Positions 14,352 to 26,288 of a stretch of DNA of 64,000 nucleotides are shown here, piece by piece. Origin of the DNA: Glandiceps talaboti (lineage: Eukaryota; Hemichordata; Enteropneusta; Spengelidae); the NCBI RefSeq assembly GCF_964340395.1, contig NC_135550.1:24270176-24334175 (forward strand). The letters are read 5' to 3'. Every line of letters begins with the position of its first letter. The stretch's first letter is position 1. The notes beneath the pieces were generated by a model that was given only the letters and a program-made list of their open reading frames with translations, was not told the DNA's origin and did not search any database. The position numbers and the translations under genes are program-made.

Positions 14352-14660
14352 GAACCGTCACATCAGATTGACGTGTTTACCTTTCTGCACAAATGCTACA
14401 TCGAAAACGAACAAATGGTGTTCGGATGACGGGGAAAGTTTCACGGTTTTGGTACAGTTTACCAGTGTTTTCTTACACTCGTCGGACAATTACACCTGTC
14501 ATTGCATTCATGTCAACAGTTACGTATTATGCAATGACTCCATTGTAAACCTATATTTGAAAGTCTTTGATCCTCCCCTTCCAAATTTGGCTGACATTGC
14601 TAATGTTTCAGTGGACAAAAACTGTTTAACGCCAATCATTCTCAAAAACGAACAAACAGG
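14352..14660 (+). other. Orphan ORF, possible Ig-like domain exon or its relic
   Basis: The frame is open from 14311. A pyrimidine-rich stretch ends in an AG at 14350-14351, which would make a usable acceptor. The predicted peptide begins NRHIRLTC, has a tryptophan about 16 residues after that cysteine, then SSDNYTCHC and NLYLKVFDPP. That order resembles the B, C and F strands (Cys, Trp, D-x-Y-x-C) and the G-strand exit of an immunoglobulin-like domain, with possible N-glycosylation sites. No clear donor, signal-peptide exon or partner exon is visible nearby, and the frame runs into an (AAAC)n repeat. It may be a real exon, a decayed gene fragment or chance. Confidence 0.2.
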
Positions 14661-14665
14661 CTTTT

Positions 14666-14847
14666 ACGCAAACAAACAAACAAACAAACAAACAAACAAA
14701 CTAACTAACTAACGAACTAACTAACTAACAAACAAACAAACAAACAAACAAACGACCGAACGAACGAACAAAAAACAACAAAAAACAAACAACAAACAAA
14801 CAAACAAACAAACAAACAAACAAACAAACAAACAAACAAACAAACAA
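14666..14847. repeat. (AAAC)n-rich simple repeat
   Basis: AAAC/ACAA units are interrupted by CTAA, CGAA and AAAAACA variants. The Phe/Val/Cys/Leu-rich minus-strand frames over it are artefacts. Confidence 0.95.
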
Positions 14848-17800
14848 CAACTGACAAAATACTGAAGGCATAGAAGTGTTGGCCCATGAACGATAATGAT
14901 AATCGTTACAATCAAACCGCAAGGAGGGTGGCAATGGATGAAACAAAAAGGAAGGTGTGTTGTCATGAGGTAAATTTCACGAAATTTGGAAGAATTGCTT
15001 GAGGTAGTCGAAATTGCCTGTGCATACTTCTATCTCGATAAAAGAAAATTTTAAACGAACTTTTGTTTCTAACGTTTTCTAAAAGTACTAAAGAAGATGA
15101 TAAAGATGGCGAAAGAGTATTTCAAAGATTCCAATATCAAACAACCACACAAAACCATGGAAACGAATGCAAACCTAAACTTCAATTCTTCAAAAGAAGA
15201 GAGAGTTTAAAGTTTTGACGTCACATTAACTCTATATATGTATGGATATCAAAAAAGACGATAGTTATGGCCAATAATGTGACGAACTTCCTACACAGGA
15301 TGGATGATAAAGTGCTTGGTTTGACGCCAGGAATTTCGATAAAAAGAGTTGCATGTACTTTTGTAAAGACAGTCATCATACAAGGGGGCAAAACTTGAAA
15401 CCGTAAGTAGCGGGAAATGTCAGGCTATGTCAAAAACTGATGTTTATCATGCATTTAATGTATTTATATGTTTATCTAAGACCCAGTAGCCCAGTCCATC
15501 ACGTTCTGTAACAGGTTACCGTTCCATCACCAGCCGTATTATATCAAAGCTTAGAGGTTTGTACTTATTTTACTAGACAGCGGGTGGTTTTTCTCCCATT
15601 TAGGACCCTTCGTGATATAGCGTGAGAGGCTACTTCCGTCTACTCTAAAGATTTTCGGCCAGGGCTTCCTTAGAAGCAAACCGTCTCCTTTTGATGGTAC
15701 AAAACAGAGACTATGGTCTCCTATATTTTCCGAAAGTGACGCTGCACCACATAAAAACACAGACACGGACCACCTGGGCCTCCGTACTTTGATTTCGTCC
15801 CTTTGCACCATTCTGGCACTTTTTCTGTCTCGAAGAAGGCAAACTCCCGTAATAGTGTGTGTTTTGAACAAATTTGTAAAAGTAGCCCAGACTAGAAGTA
15901 TCTTGTTTAAACGGTTTACACGGAGAAAGTTAGAACTCGATACTATTGTGTTTGTACAGAATGAGAACCAAATACTAGAGTGTAATCGGCCAAATCGTTA
16001 GCTATTTATCAACCACTATTCTACAGTGCATACCAAATGTGATACGCCTGTATGCTAACCCTGATGAAGATATTTGACTCTTACCAAAACTTTACACTCC
16101 AACAAGTACAGTTTGACAACAATAATATCCAGTGCTAAAAACAAGAAAATAAGATTTGATGAGAAATATATAGCTCCAAAGATGAAATTGGCCAAAGTTG
16201 TCCATTCTCATGCCAAGTTTGAGTTCAGTGTTTGGTATAACTAATTTGTCTACTGATCCATCAACAACTTTCCTTCTATTATTTACTCTACTTAGATTTT
16301 TAAATGACCTCTCCTTCTACTTCAGAGTTCTGTTTCACGACAATGCCCTTGCTTTAGGCAAACAGTTGTTGATTACGACAATAAAATCACAATTTCCATG
16401 GTAATGAAAATTCCTATCTGCCAACGTCATACCCGCTCTTTGTCTCACCTTGAGGTTTGTTCTCTTGTCGTCGTCTTGCCCTGGGACCATCTCACTTCAA
16501 ATTTCAACTTTTATGGGCGATGACCAATTGATAAGTTTTCGTTTTCATCTGAAAAGTTACGTACGATGTAGAGGAATGGAACGTATCTTTTGTTTGTTAC
16601 GGAAGCATGCTAAGTTTACAGGTGTCGCATGGCGTAGGTTGGACATTGGGGCGGTGTACGTACCAGTGACCCATGTCTCACAATTTACGTCTTGGAGACA
16701 TTCGTCTACACGTTGTCTAGACAATAAAGTTAAAACATAACTTATAGAAAAAAACAGATAACCCTAGACTTATTAAACCCATCACTCATAGAGAAGACGG
16801 GGGGGGGGGGGTACATTCAATAACACTTTCTCTGAATCACTGTAATAATGGCTTACATCAAATCGAGGTGCTGAATGGCACTCAAAGTTGCAATACCTGT
16901 GGGAAACACTAAGTTGGAAGAAAGTGTTTGTGTACAAATCCCTTTAAACCATCAGTCAAGAAACTTCATTATATTGTTCTCATGAATGTCAAATTACAAG
17001 GCAAAGTGAAACAATTTGTGTGGGATTTGCACAAGTTACAAAGACTGCATGAAGTTATTCTGTTCCCGTTGACGTCACGGGTCTGTTTTCATAGTTTTCA
17101 CTTGACACGTCTGGTTCGTTGACTTCCTCTCATCTCGCAAGCTCAACATGTCCGCAGTTTGTTGAAAGCCAGTAACCCGTCCTTCTCGTTGGTCACAAGC
17201 TCCTTGTAAGTTTGCGTTCAGGGTGAATGCTTTCTGTATGGGTTATGTACACATGCACGAATAGCAATAAACTCAGAACGTGTCACAGTGGCGATTGGGA
17301 GACACTGTTATTTACTCTAAATTACTGCATGATATTGAATGTGTCTGCAACACAACAGTGGACACCGTCAAGACCATACGGAAAGCTGAACTTTATATCA
17401 TAGTTTTAGCAAGCAGTCTTTTGTACTAAAAAACACTAATCATTCTCAGTTTTCAAATACAAGTAGTATACCAAATCTATTTTCTTGGTTTGTATTGACT
17501 GACGTAATCTTAAGCCAACTTGAATTGATACATGAGAATGCAATAAATACGCCAGTATACAAGTGTTTTAAAGAGTTCATTTGAGACTTCAGGGTATTAA
17601 GTATTCTAATAAAGGAAAGCTACAGTAGGCTCGAATTTCTGGACAACTTATTAAATTGGGGTTTAAGCTACTTTAAACAGAAGGTGCAAGAAATAACATA
17701 GGGATCAACAAATAATAAATGTCTGGCCTAACTGTCCAAACTGTTTAATAATATGCTCGTTGTGAGAACTACACCGGAGTGGAGAAAGTGGTATTAAATT

Positions 17801-19425
17801 ATTGTGATTCATGTGTAAAGTTTAATATTTGGATAGTGAAATGGCTGAAACTTTTCAAACATGAATTTGCCGAGAATGGCTGGTGTGTGTTCTCCTTCAA
17901 AAGTACTACATTGTAAAACACGTTTCTATTGACTGAATCTGAAAATGTAACCGCGTCCATGTGATTAATCTGAACATAAGAAAAAACAAACACATACAGA
18001 CCATAAAGACAGATAAACACGTGATAAAACACACACACATACTATGGAACCTATATGTACTTAAAATATAAATAAATACACATATACACAGTACACAGAT
18101 CTGTAAAACAAAGAGAACGTAACAATACACAAAGCAGTTCATCATAGCAAAGAATACGAGAAACAAGATAAGAATATGAACACGAATCAATACAAGAACA
18201 CTGTATGCACGTAGATTTGTTTGATCGAAATAACATTAGATCAAGTTGTCATTGTAGATCTAAACATATCAATGAACGGTTTGACAGGCTACTGGTTATT
18301 GGTTTTCTTATCACGTGTACACAGTACCTGCCATTCTTATATTGTGCTCTTATCTTAAAGGCACAACTAATCTAAGTGCTCGTGTCCCCATTCATGTCAC
18401 ATAGTATAACCTCCAACGATCGCCAACTAATTTCCAGACCCGAGATTGAAGTCAATATATCTGCTAAGTGTCACCAATCTACTCATTCCCTTCATTTTCA
18501 TTTAGTCTGTCAGCCGTCTTTGATCTGATAAAAACACCAATTTACACCCAAATATCTATGGGAAGCCATAACAGACATCAATGCAAACTCGGATAATGAC
18601 AATTATTGCATGGCAATGTCTAACAAGGTCAGAAAAATTTTCAACCTATCCAGAGGAGAAAAGGGGACACAATAAATTTCGCTTAAAGGTCTACAGGTGT
18701 GTCTTCAAGTATAAATGTTATTACAGCGTTGTTGCACTTGAAATAACTTACTTTGTCTAATCTAAATATTTGCTTACGAAGTTGACTTTTATTGTCTCGA
18801 TAATGTCTGAATAAAGAGATCTAATAGAGACACTAAGCTAAATATTTATTCTTGAACAACGAAATAGATCATGATAATGTAAACACGCTAGCTCAATATC
18901 AAATTATTACCGTCGGAAATAGACACTAGAAGGCTCTAGAAATGTACATCAAACATTCCCCGAGCAGTACATGTCACTTTCTGATATTTTATGGCGTTAG
19001 ATCGACCCCGGAATAGACGTTAAATATACCATACATAAAATTTCTGGAAGGAAGAGAAACACCCGCTAAGAGTCAGATTAAAGTTGCGATGAGAGCATTT
19101 GAATATTAATGAGTAAGAACTGATAAAAGTACGGGACACGAAAGATGAAACCGCTTCCAAGTCAAGTATTGTCGTTGAGTAGCAGAGATTCCTTTATCTA
19201 ATTTGTACGTCATAGATAATACAGGTTAACAAAATGTCATATAATTTGTATTAGTTTGGTTATATGGAACGAACTTATTTACTAAAAACTTGCATCGCAT
19301 CGTCGTCTGTGATGTGAGAAAAAGTATGATGTGGCAAGAGAGCTGACGTCACAGAGAAAATCTAGGTAATATTCCTGCGGTAATGATCATAATCTAAACG
19401 TCCAAAAAACTCGTGTAAAATCGAC

Positions 19426-19629
19426 GAGTGTTCCCCCCTGTATGTATGTATGTATGTATGTATGTATGTATGTATGTATGTATGTATGTATGTATGTATG
19501 TATGTGTGTATGTGTGTATGTGTGTATGTGCGTATGTGTGTATGTGTGTATGTATGTATGTATGTATGTATGTATGTATGTATATGTATATACACTCACT
19601 CACACGTGTATCTGTCTTTGCATTCCTAA

Positions 19630-19660
<31 letters not shown>

Positions 19661-19933
19661 TGTATGTATGTATGTATGTATGTATGTATGTATGTATGTA
19701 TGTATGTATGTGTGTATGTGTGTATGTGTGTATGTGTGTATGTATGTGTATATGTGTGTATGTGTGTGTGTATGTGTGTATGTGTGTGTGTATGTATGTA
19801 TGTATGTATGTATGTATGTATGTATGTATGTATGTATGCATGTATGTATGTATGTATGTATGTATGTACATGTATATGTATATACACTCACTCACACGTG
19901 TATCTGTCTTTGCATTCCTAAATATCTGCCTCA
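19426..19933. repeat. Compound (GTAT)n/(GTGT)n microsatellite with duplicated unique insert
   Basis: Over 430 bp of TATG units with TGTG interruptions are split by a non-repetitive 53-bp segment at 19581-19633, which recurs at 19873-19925 with an offset of 292 bp. The left edge carries GAGTGTTCCCCCCTG, shared in inverse orientation with the repeat at 2574-2716. The six overlapping open frames of up to 193 codons are artefacts of the repeat. Confidence 0.95.
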
Positions 19934-21246
19934 CTGTCTGTTTGCTATCAGTCAGACTATCTATGTAGGTATAAATACACCCACACGTCAAAATAACGTT
20001 ATACAATGATATTAAAAGCTGGTGATTTTAGCAACATGCATATATGCTTTCCCGCAAACCCCTTTCAACTTGTACCACTCAGAGTTTAAGTGCTTAAAAC
20101 TTATAACACAACTATAAACCATATTATCTATAATCCATACTATATATATTGGACAACAGACGTACATCACTATCGTAATTCACAGTACTTTATCTTGTGT
20201 ACCCTAGGTTGAACATTAAAGCTTGGTGACTGTTCATTTAGGTAATCAAGCATGGTATGTTTGTGTGACCTTGTTTGACCCCGACCATCTTAACCTAGTA
20301 CACATATCTTCAAACATTAAAGATACATCACTAGCAATACAACGGTTCTAGTTATAGTACGGGGTAAAGCTTCAGTAAAGCTTTGCAAAGACAATGATAC
20401 TGATGATGTCCATGAACAGTTAGTCAACACTGCTGTTGCAAATTATGATTACGTTCACATCTACTTGGTACACGACTTCTTGGTATGTCGTGATACAAGC
20501 CAAATAAAATCCTTGCCGCGTATAATATATTTTAACTTAGTCGACATGCATCCCACTATTCTACTAGTCATGTAATAAAACATGTATTTAATAACACAGT
20601 TACTTGTCAGATTCATTTCTCTACATGCTATACGTGATCAATGGTTAACATTTACGAAATCGTATTTCAATAGCATGTTTGATTTGATAAACACGTTGGA
20701 CAATTGAAACACAACACATGTAGTAACGAACAACACTTTTTAAGCTATGGGTGACATCAGTAATTACAAGGGGTGGGCAGGGATAATTAGGGAGGGTCAC
20801 TTTTTAAAAATCGGTTCTTCGGGGAGGGTAATATTTTAGAAAATGGAAGTAGGGGAGGGTAACATTTTTTACTTTGACTTGATACATACCCAGGACAGAA
20901 ATGAAGTTATACAGAAACTCTTGTAAATGTATATGCCCATTTCTCTAGAATACGGGTAACCTTACCTACAACACTGTGCAAGATTGTCAGCTTTCATGAC
21001 ATTTTTTCAACATTGCCAACTTCCATAATATACACTTACTATGATATCTTATTACTTGAAGTGATATCTTTTAATTTATGCAGTTTTTACATTTTGGTCC
21101 CCTTTTTATTGGTGTGTAAAATTAACACTTTTCGAAAAGTTGCAAGATAGTGCATATTGGCAAAAACTGCTTTTGAATGAAAATAAAGTTAATAAATAAA
21201 TTTTATTCGTACTATCCACAGTACAATAACTTCCTATAAAATTCAC
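19934..21246. other. Intergenic stretch with a thrice-repeated G-rich motif
   Basis: I see no gene. At about 20784-20870, three copies of a GGGAGGGTMA core, each followed by an AT-rich stretch, recur at 30-35-bp spacing. The remainder is AT-rich unique sequence. Confidence 0.5.
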
Positions 21247-21607
21247 AACTATGTCACAATGTGTCAAATTCGTAACCATGGTGCAATGTATCACGTTCCT
21301 TACCACTTAACGATGTGTCAAATTCGTAACCATGGTGCAATGAAGCACACATTCACTATGTAACAATGTGACAAATTCATAACTATGTAACAATGTATCA
21401 AATTCATAACTATGTAACAATGTATCAAATTCATAACTATGTAACAATGTATCAAATTCATAACTATGTAACAATGTATCAAATCCATAACTATGTAACA
21501 ATGTATCAAATTCCTGACTGTGTAACAATGTATCGAATTCATAACTATGTAACAATGTATCAAATTCATAACCACGGTACAATGTATCACATTCATAACT
21601 ATCATTA
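21247..21607. repeat. 27-bp minisatellite, about 13 units
   Basis: The unit starts GTAACAATGTATCAAATTCA and runs on to ATAACTAT, 27 bp in all, about 13 times. Homogeneous copies sit in the centre and diverged ones at the left edge. Because 27 is a multiple of three, frames stay open on both strands, producing spurious repetitive proteins (HSYEFDTLL or IHNYVTMYQ units). There are no spacers, so it is not a CRISPR array. Confidence 0.95.
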
Positions 21608-22430
21608 TACAATCATATCTTATTGCTAAGTATATGAATTGATTCATATTTATGTGAATACCATATTCTGTATGGTAATAAGGTATTCGGTTCCAAATCA
21701 TTCCGTGTTGTGTTGTATATCACTGGCAAATAAAAAACACATCACATTTTATAATGAAACTGTTTTCTGTTTTGAAGAAGGATTAGGGGAAATTGAAAGA
21801 AACCACTGGCTGGCTTTCATTGCTCGATGGAATGGAAATTACCAGTATAAACAAAAAGCCGGTGGTCTCCACTCATCAATTACATTTGGTAATGGGAGTT
21901 GTGTCCTTATCGCTGTTTAGCCTGCCCTGCTTCTCGTCGGAGCATCAACAGAAAGCAAGACACAAGGCTGTGTAGGCTGTGTGTGTATCTCCACCCAAAC
22001 CCAGCCTAACACGCAACAGTGGTTTCACAAATCCCCTTAGGATGTATAAGGGAAGTCCACTCATACATGTTATTGACGACAATGAGGTAATGACATGTAT
22101 GTAGCGCCAGTAATTACGTCCTCGAAAACTAGGGGAGTAACCCCAAGGGATAAGTGGAATATTTAGTTGAAAGAAACTAATAGTATGAATAAGCAATTAT
22201 TTTATAACCAAGCAATGAGTTGTGGGCCTGTGGCTGATGGGTTTCCTGATATACCTTTAAAATATTAGAATAACATTGGGAATGTAAATTGTTTACGTTA
22301 TCAAATGTGAATTAGGTTATAATACGGAGTCCGAATGGTCATAAACATTTAAAAGAACGGAGTACGCGAGTAGTATTACACTATTAACATAATGTGGCTT
22401 ATAACAGTTATTGTTTGTGTTGCTCATTAT
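21608..22430. other. Intergenic, no supported gene
   Basis: Short open frames at 21639-21975 (+) and 21945-22196 (-) have no recognisable features. Nothing else is evident. Confidence 0.45.
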
Positions 22431-22432
22431 TA

Positions 22433-22480
22433 CACCACCACCACCACCACCACCACCACCACCACCACCACCACCACCAC
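22433..22480. repeat. (CAC)n trinucleotide repeat
   Basis: About 16 perfect units appear as poly-His or poly-Gly in translation. It is the first element of a larger repeat-rich block ending near 23545. Confidence 0.95.
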
Positions 22481-22499
22481 TTCCCACAACCACCAAATC

Positions 22500-22625
22500 C
22501 ACTGCTACTACCGGGTACTGCATGTACTATCACATTTACAACTACGTCGAATGAAAAAAAAGGTCCTATGAAGATTTTCATAATTTTACGACTGGTTGTC
22601 GGAGGGAACTACTATATAAATATGT
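22500..22625. repeat. Direct repeat copy 1 (partner 23411-23545)
   Basis: A block of about 120 bp carrying CGGGTACTGCA, ACTACGTCGAATGAAAAAA and TTTACGACTGG recurs about 910 bp downstream with moderate divergence. Both copies directly follow CAC/ACC-rich trinucleotide repeats, which suggests duplication of a whole unit. Confidence 0.8.
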
Positions 22626-22882
22626 TCTAACGTTTAACGAACGTTTTAAAAAAGAAATAAACTAATGTAAAAAAAAAAAAGATATTACAAAATGTATTTC
22701 GTGCAAGCTTCCTGGAACATCGCCGGCGCCCAATCCCACCTGTGTAAGCTTTTTGACGATAGATCTCCCGATCCAAGAATGTATTTCGTGCATAGAATGT
22801 AAAAAATGTATCAATCGTAAAAGTCAATTCTGACCATATACAGTGTAGTACACTTATGTAGGCAGTGTATTTTCCGGTGTTG

Positions 22883-22919
22883 GTGGGTGGGGGTGGGTGT
22901 TGGTGGGTGTGGGCGGGGG
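22883..22919 (+). other. G-quadruplex-capable G-rich tract
   Basis: At least five runs of three or more G are separated by 1-5 nt within 37 bp. This satisfies the usual four-tract pattern for an intramolecular G-quadruplex. It borders the A/C-rich repeat block. Confidence 0.7.
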
Positions 22920-22959
22920 TTTATTTTAAATAGCCATAGCAACTACTACGACTAGTACT

Positions 22960-23230
22960 ATTACACATTTTACCATCACCAACAACAACAACAACACCAC
23001 CACCACCAACAACAACAACACCACATCATAACCACAACCACCAACTACTACTATCATTACACATTTTACCACCAACACCACCACTACCAACAACAACACC
23101 ACATCATAACCACAACCACCAACTACTACTACCATTACACATTTTACCACCAACACCACCACTACCAACAACAACACCACATCATAACCACAACCACCAA
23201 CTACTACTACCATTACACATTTTACCACAG
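22960..23230. repeat. 78-bp tandem repeat built of ACC/AAC triplets
   Basis: Each unit contains TTACACATTTTACCA followed by CCA/ACA triplets and ACATCATAACCACAACCACC. Three units have an exact 78-bp period, and a first unit is 96 bp long because of extra triplets. Strong strand asymmetry (C/A on +) gives a spurious Val/Leu-rich minus-strand frame. Confidence 0.9.
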
Positions 23231-23267
23231 CCATCACATCCACCAACACAAACAGCACCACTGCCGC

Positions 23268-23334
<67 letters not shown>
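23268..23334. repeat. (ATC)n trinucleotide repeat
   Basis: About 22 perfect units. Translation as poly-Met on the minus strand is an artefact. Confidence 0.95.
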
Positions 23335-23410
23335 TAATCACCACCACCACCAACAGCAACTTCTACTACTATAGTCACCTTTGCCCACAACCACCACCAT
23401 CTACTGCATT

Positions 23411-23545
23411 GTACTGCTACCATCGGGTACTGCAAGTGCTACCACATTTACTGTCTTTTAAAACTACGTCGAATGAAAAAATATTCTTTGGAGACATTCG
23501 TGACTTTTACGACTGGCTGCCCGAAGACGCTACTTTAAAAAGATG
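23411..23545. repeat. Direct repeat copy 2 (partner 22500-22625)
   Basis: This diverged copy of the 22500-22625 block has the same motif order (CGGGTACTGCA, CACATTTAC, ACTACGTCGAATGAAAAAA, TTTACGACTGG). It includes an insertion of about 8 bp relative to copy 1. Confidence 0.8.
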
Positions 23546-24056
23546 AGACACAAACTAGTGCAATCAAGCTATCATTTTTCACAGAATTCAAGGAGCTGGA
23601 GAGCTGGACACGATAAAAGAAAATAAAGTATTTAATGGTGACTAAAATGTAACACGATTGGTAAATCTAATATGTGAATTTTTCTCTTCGTTTTGTTTAA
23701 ACGCTTTCTTTATCTAATTCAATGTTTCATATTTCGCATATTCTTAAACTATAGTACCATTAAAATATCGCAAAATGGTTGAAATGGCCGAAGCTGATCC
23801 CTGTCGGTTTCAGATTCTTGTACGTGGTGATATTTACCGGTGAGGGCGTTAGCACTAACCACGCACAGAATATATCTATACATAATCACCAAATCCTCGT
23901 ATTTTGCGGTTAATAAAAAAAATAATAAACAACCCTAATATGTCAAAACCAACAACTACTAGATGCTACAATTATTGCAGGTAAAATACGCTGAAACACT
24001 CAGTTAAGTGTCTATGTAGCGTAAAATGCGCCAAGCAAAATTTGAGGGCGCCCTTG

Positions 24057-24183
<127 letters not shown>

Positions 24184-24799
24184 TAGACAAACTTCTGTAT
24201 GTTATTGTCATGTGTTCATAGCTGTATATGTACTTTAAATTTCCTATTTGGTGGAGCTACAGCAAAGTAAGGACTGTGACCATTTCTATTATAGCTACGA
24301 CATGAACCTGATCTAATAATGCATCCTTAAATGCAGTTTCAATCTTGCGGTCCATATCATTATATCACACGTTAAAAGTTGCTTCAGAGTTGCATACTTG
24401 TCGAGGATGCCTTCAGTAAATTGATGAAATGTTTTTATCTGTATCTCATACCATTCATTTTCATGATTTACCACCAAGGAGTCATTTCTAATTCAACTAT
24501 TTACAGGATGGTGTATGCAATTCTTAGTAAGTGAAGTGAGGGCAAATAAAGGTATTCACATCTGAAATATGTATGTATGGTGTGGGGTAATCTACTACGC
24601 ATACTGGGAGAAAAAGTGTAGCTCCTAAAACAGCTTGGATGTGAGCAAAAGATGATTACCGACACTTGACTCTTTTACATGTATAAGAGATGTCAGCTGA
24701 AAGTTTTGATTACTCTCTTCGTCAAGGGTCACTATTTCACTCGTAATTACAATAAAGCAGTAATAATGATTTGGAATGAAAGAACGGTTTATGCAATGA

Positions 24800-26288
24800 A
24801 AACATACCAGTTATATGCGAGTAAGACAAAATTAAACGACTGAGTTTGAAAATTGTTTAGTTTGTTTAATACAGTGTGTTTTTCTGTGTCACAGACTACT
24901 ACAAAATCAGACTACTATACTACAGGTCTATGTGGGAAAACAACTTGTACAAACAGTCAACACAAATTAAGAGGACAAAACTTTACATGATACAATGTCT
25001 AAAAAAATCTGTCAAGAACTGGATGTTGCTCAATACACATATGTGTCAACACCTAAGCAGAGTTGTAGTAATACAAATTCTAAAGTGTCATGTTCGAAGA
25101 GTAAAATTGACGCTAACACCTTAATATGTTGAAAATATTCTTAAATTATCAAAATTTACTATCCATCACCGATACCACTGCAGCATGTAGATATCCCACT
25201 GTAGAGCGATGCTTGCCTTAGCCTATAGGCTGCTCTTTTACAGCACAACTGCCAAAATTTGCAACTAAAACTTTCATTCTTTCCAAGTCATCTTGTAGTT
25301 GTATTAGTCAGCTAGTAAGTAGATAAGATACAGCAGCTGCCATTGTAAGCAAAGTGTGCAAATGTCTCTGACAATTCTGGCAAAGATTACTAATAGTGGT
25401 CGTAATGCTATGCACCCTAGCTGTTTTGGAGAACAATACTTGACACAATTACTCTCACAAGGAAGGCTGGTTTTACAGTACCAATAATAGTCTCTCCAAA
25501 TGTAGTATACTGTTGTATGAGATGGAAGTGGCAGTTACAATGTATACAATGTATATTTTGCAATTGAGGTATAACATTATCCTAACACATGAAGCTCAAA
25601 TAGTAAGTACTTGTGTCAATTTCAAACTTGCACTATTCAATATTCCACACTGAAAGGTCTTGTATGCTTTCCGAGAAGGCTCATCAACAAGGAAAAGTTA
25701 ACAACTTTGGGACATATTTACAGCAATCTCTGGCAGTAATGTTGCTAAGTTTCACAGTAAACTTACGACTTTATATAATGTAAACATTTAAAAATCATTG
25801 AAGATAAATGATAGTTGCCAAAAAGAAGCTAGTAGTATAGATAAAAAGATCAGTAATTTCAACATGTCCTCTCGTCTAAATCGCTTCACAAAGGAATTGT
25901 CTTTCCTGTAGCGCTGGTGGTTGGAGTAGCACAGACCAAGTACATGATGAAACACATTGATACGAAACTCCAAACACATGAATACTGTGTATTCCTTAAT
26001 ATTGAATAAGCTATCAAGGATTACTGCACTGTGAAGTCATAAAAATATCAATTTTTGTTTGTTCCTTTCCATAGTCACATGAAACAAGGCAGTGCTCATG
26101 GAACACATGCTTCAATAAGCTGACTCTAGGTGGAAGTGCAAACAGAAGTTGACTCTATCCAAAGTTGAAGTGGAAACAGTTCAGTTTTTCTCTAATGTTG
26201 TCCACATCATCCACATCCACAACACACAAACACTGTTGAGTTGAGTTGATCACATCCTTTCCTCAATGTGTTATTTGTAGATAAACAC
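24800..26288 (-). other. YLPM1: Predicted spliced 3'UTR exon of YLPM1 (3' limit uncertain)
   Basis: On the minus strand a long pyrimidine tract ending in CAG (AG at 26290-26289) makes a strong acceptor at 26288. It pairs with the strong donor AAG|GTAAGT at 30357/30356, only 20 nt after the YLPM1 stop codon. The sequence below 26288 has no long frame, as expected of a 3'UTR. The short minus frame at 25788-25979 has no recognisable features. I could not place a convincing AATAAA on the minus strand, so the lower boundary is a guess. Transcript reads are needed to confirm the junction. Confidence 0.45.

Larger units (their letters stand above)
13615..19425. other. Intergenic region between HLX and the (GTAT)n cluster
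   Basis: No confident gene is present. Open frames at 15551-15871 (-), 16198-16404 (+), 16450-16740 (+) and 17799-18236 (-) show no recognisable domain and no consistent splice partners. The region holds the (AAAC)n repeats, a 13-nt G run at 16799-16811, and the orphan Ig-like ORF at 14352-14660, described separately. Confidence 0.5.

Noticed and set aside
15551-15871. 106-codon minus frame
   Set aside because: No domain, signal peptide or splice partner is seen, and an overlapping plus frame is equally open.
19394-20009. Overlapping frames of up to 193 codons on both strands
   Set aside because: They are translations of a tetranucleotide repeat (MYVC or HTYI units), open in many frames, with no non-repeat coding sequence.
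21247-21607. Possible CRISPR array
   Set aside because: The 27-bp units are directly adjacent with no unique spacers, and the window is eukaryotic. It is a minisatellite.
22926-23333. 135-codon minus frame with poly-Met and Val-rich repeats
   Set aside because: It is a translation of (ATC)n and the 78-bp A/C-rich tandem repeat; there is no real protein signal.
24876-25124. 82-codon plus frame with a possible CAG acceptor in front
   Set aside because: Cys/His-rich peptides appear in two different frames with stops between them, and no family is recognisable. It lies antisense to the probable YLPM1 3'UTR, so I cannot support a gene.
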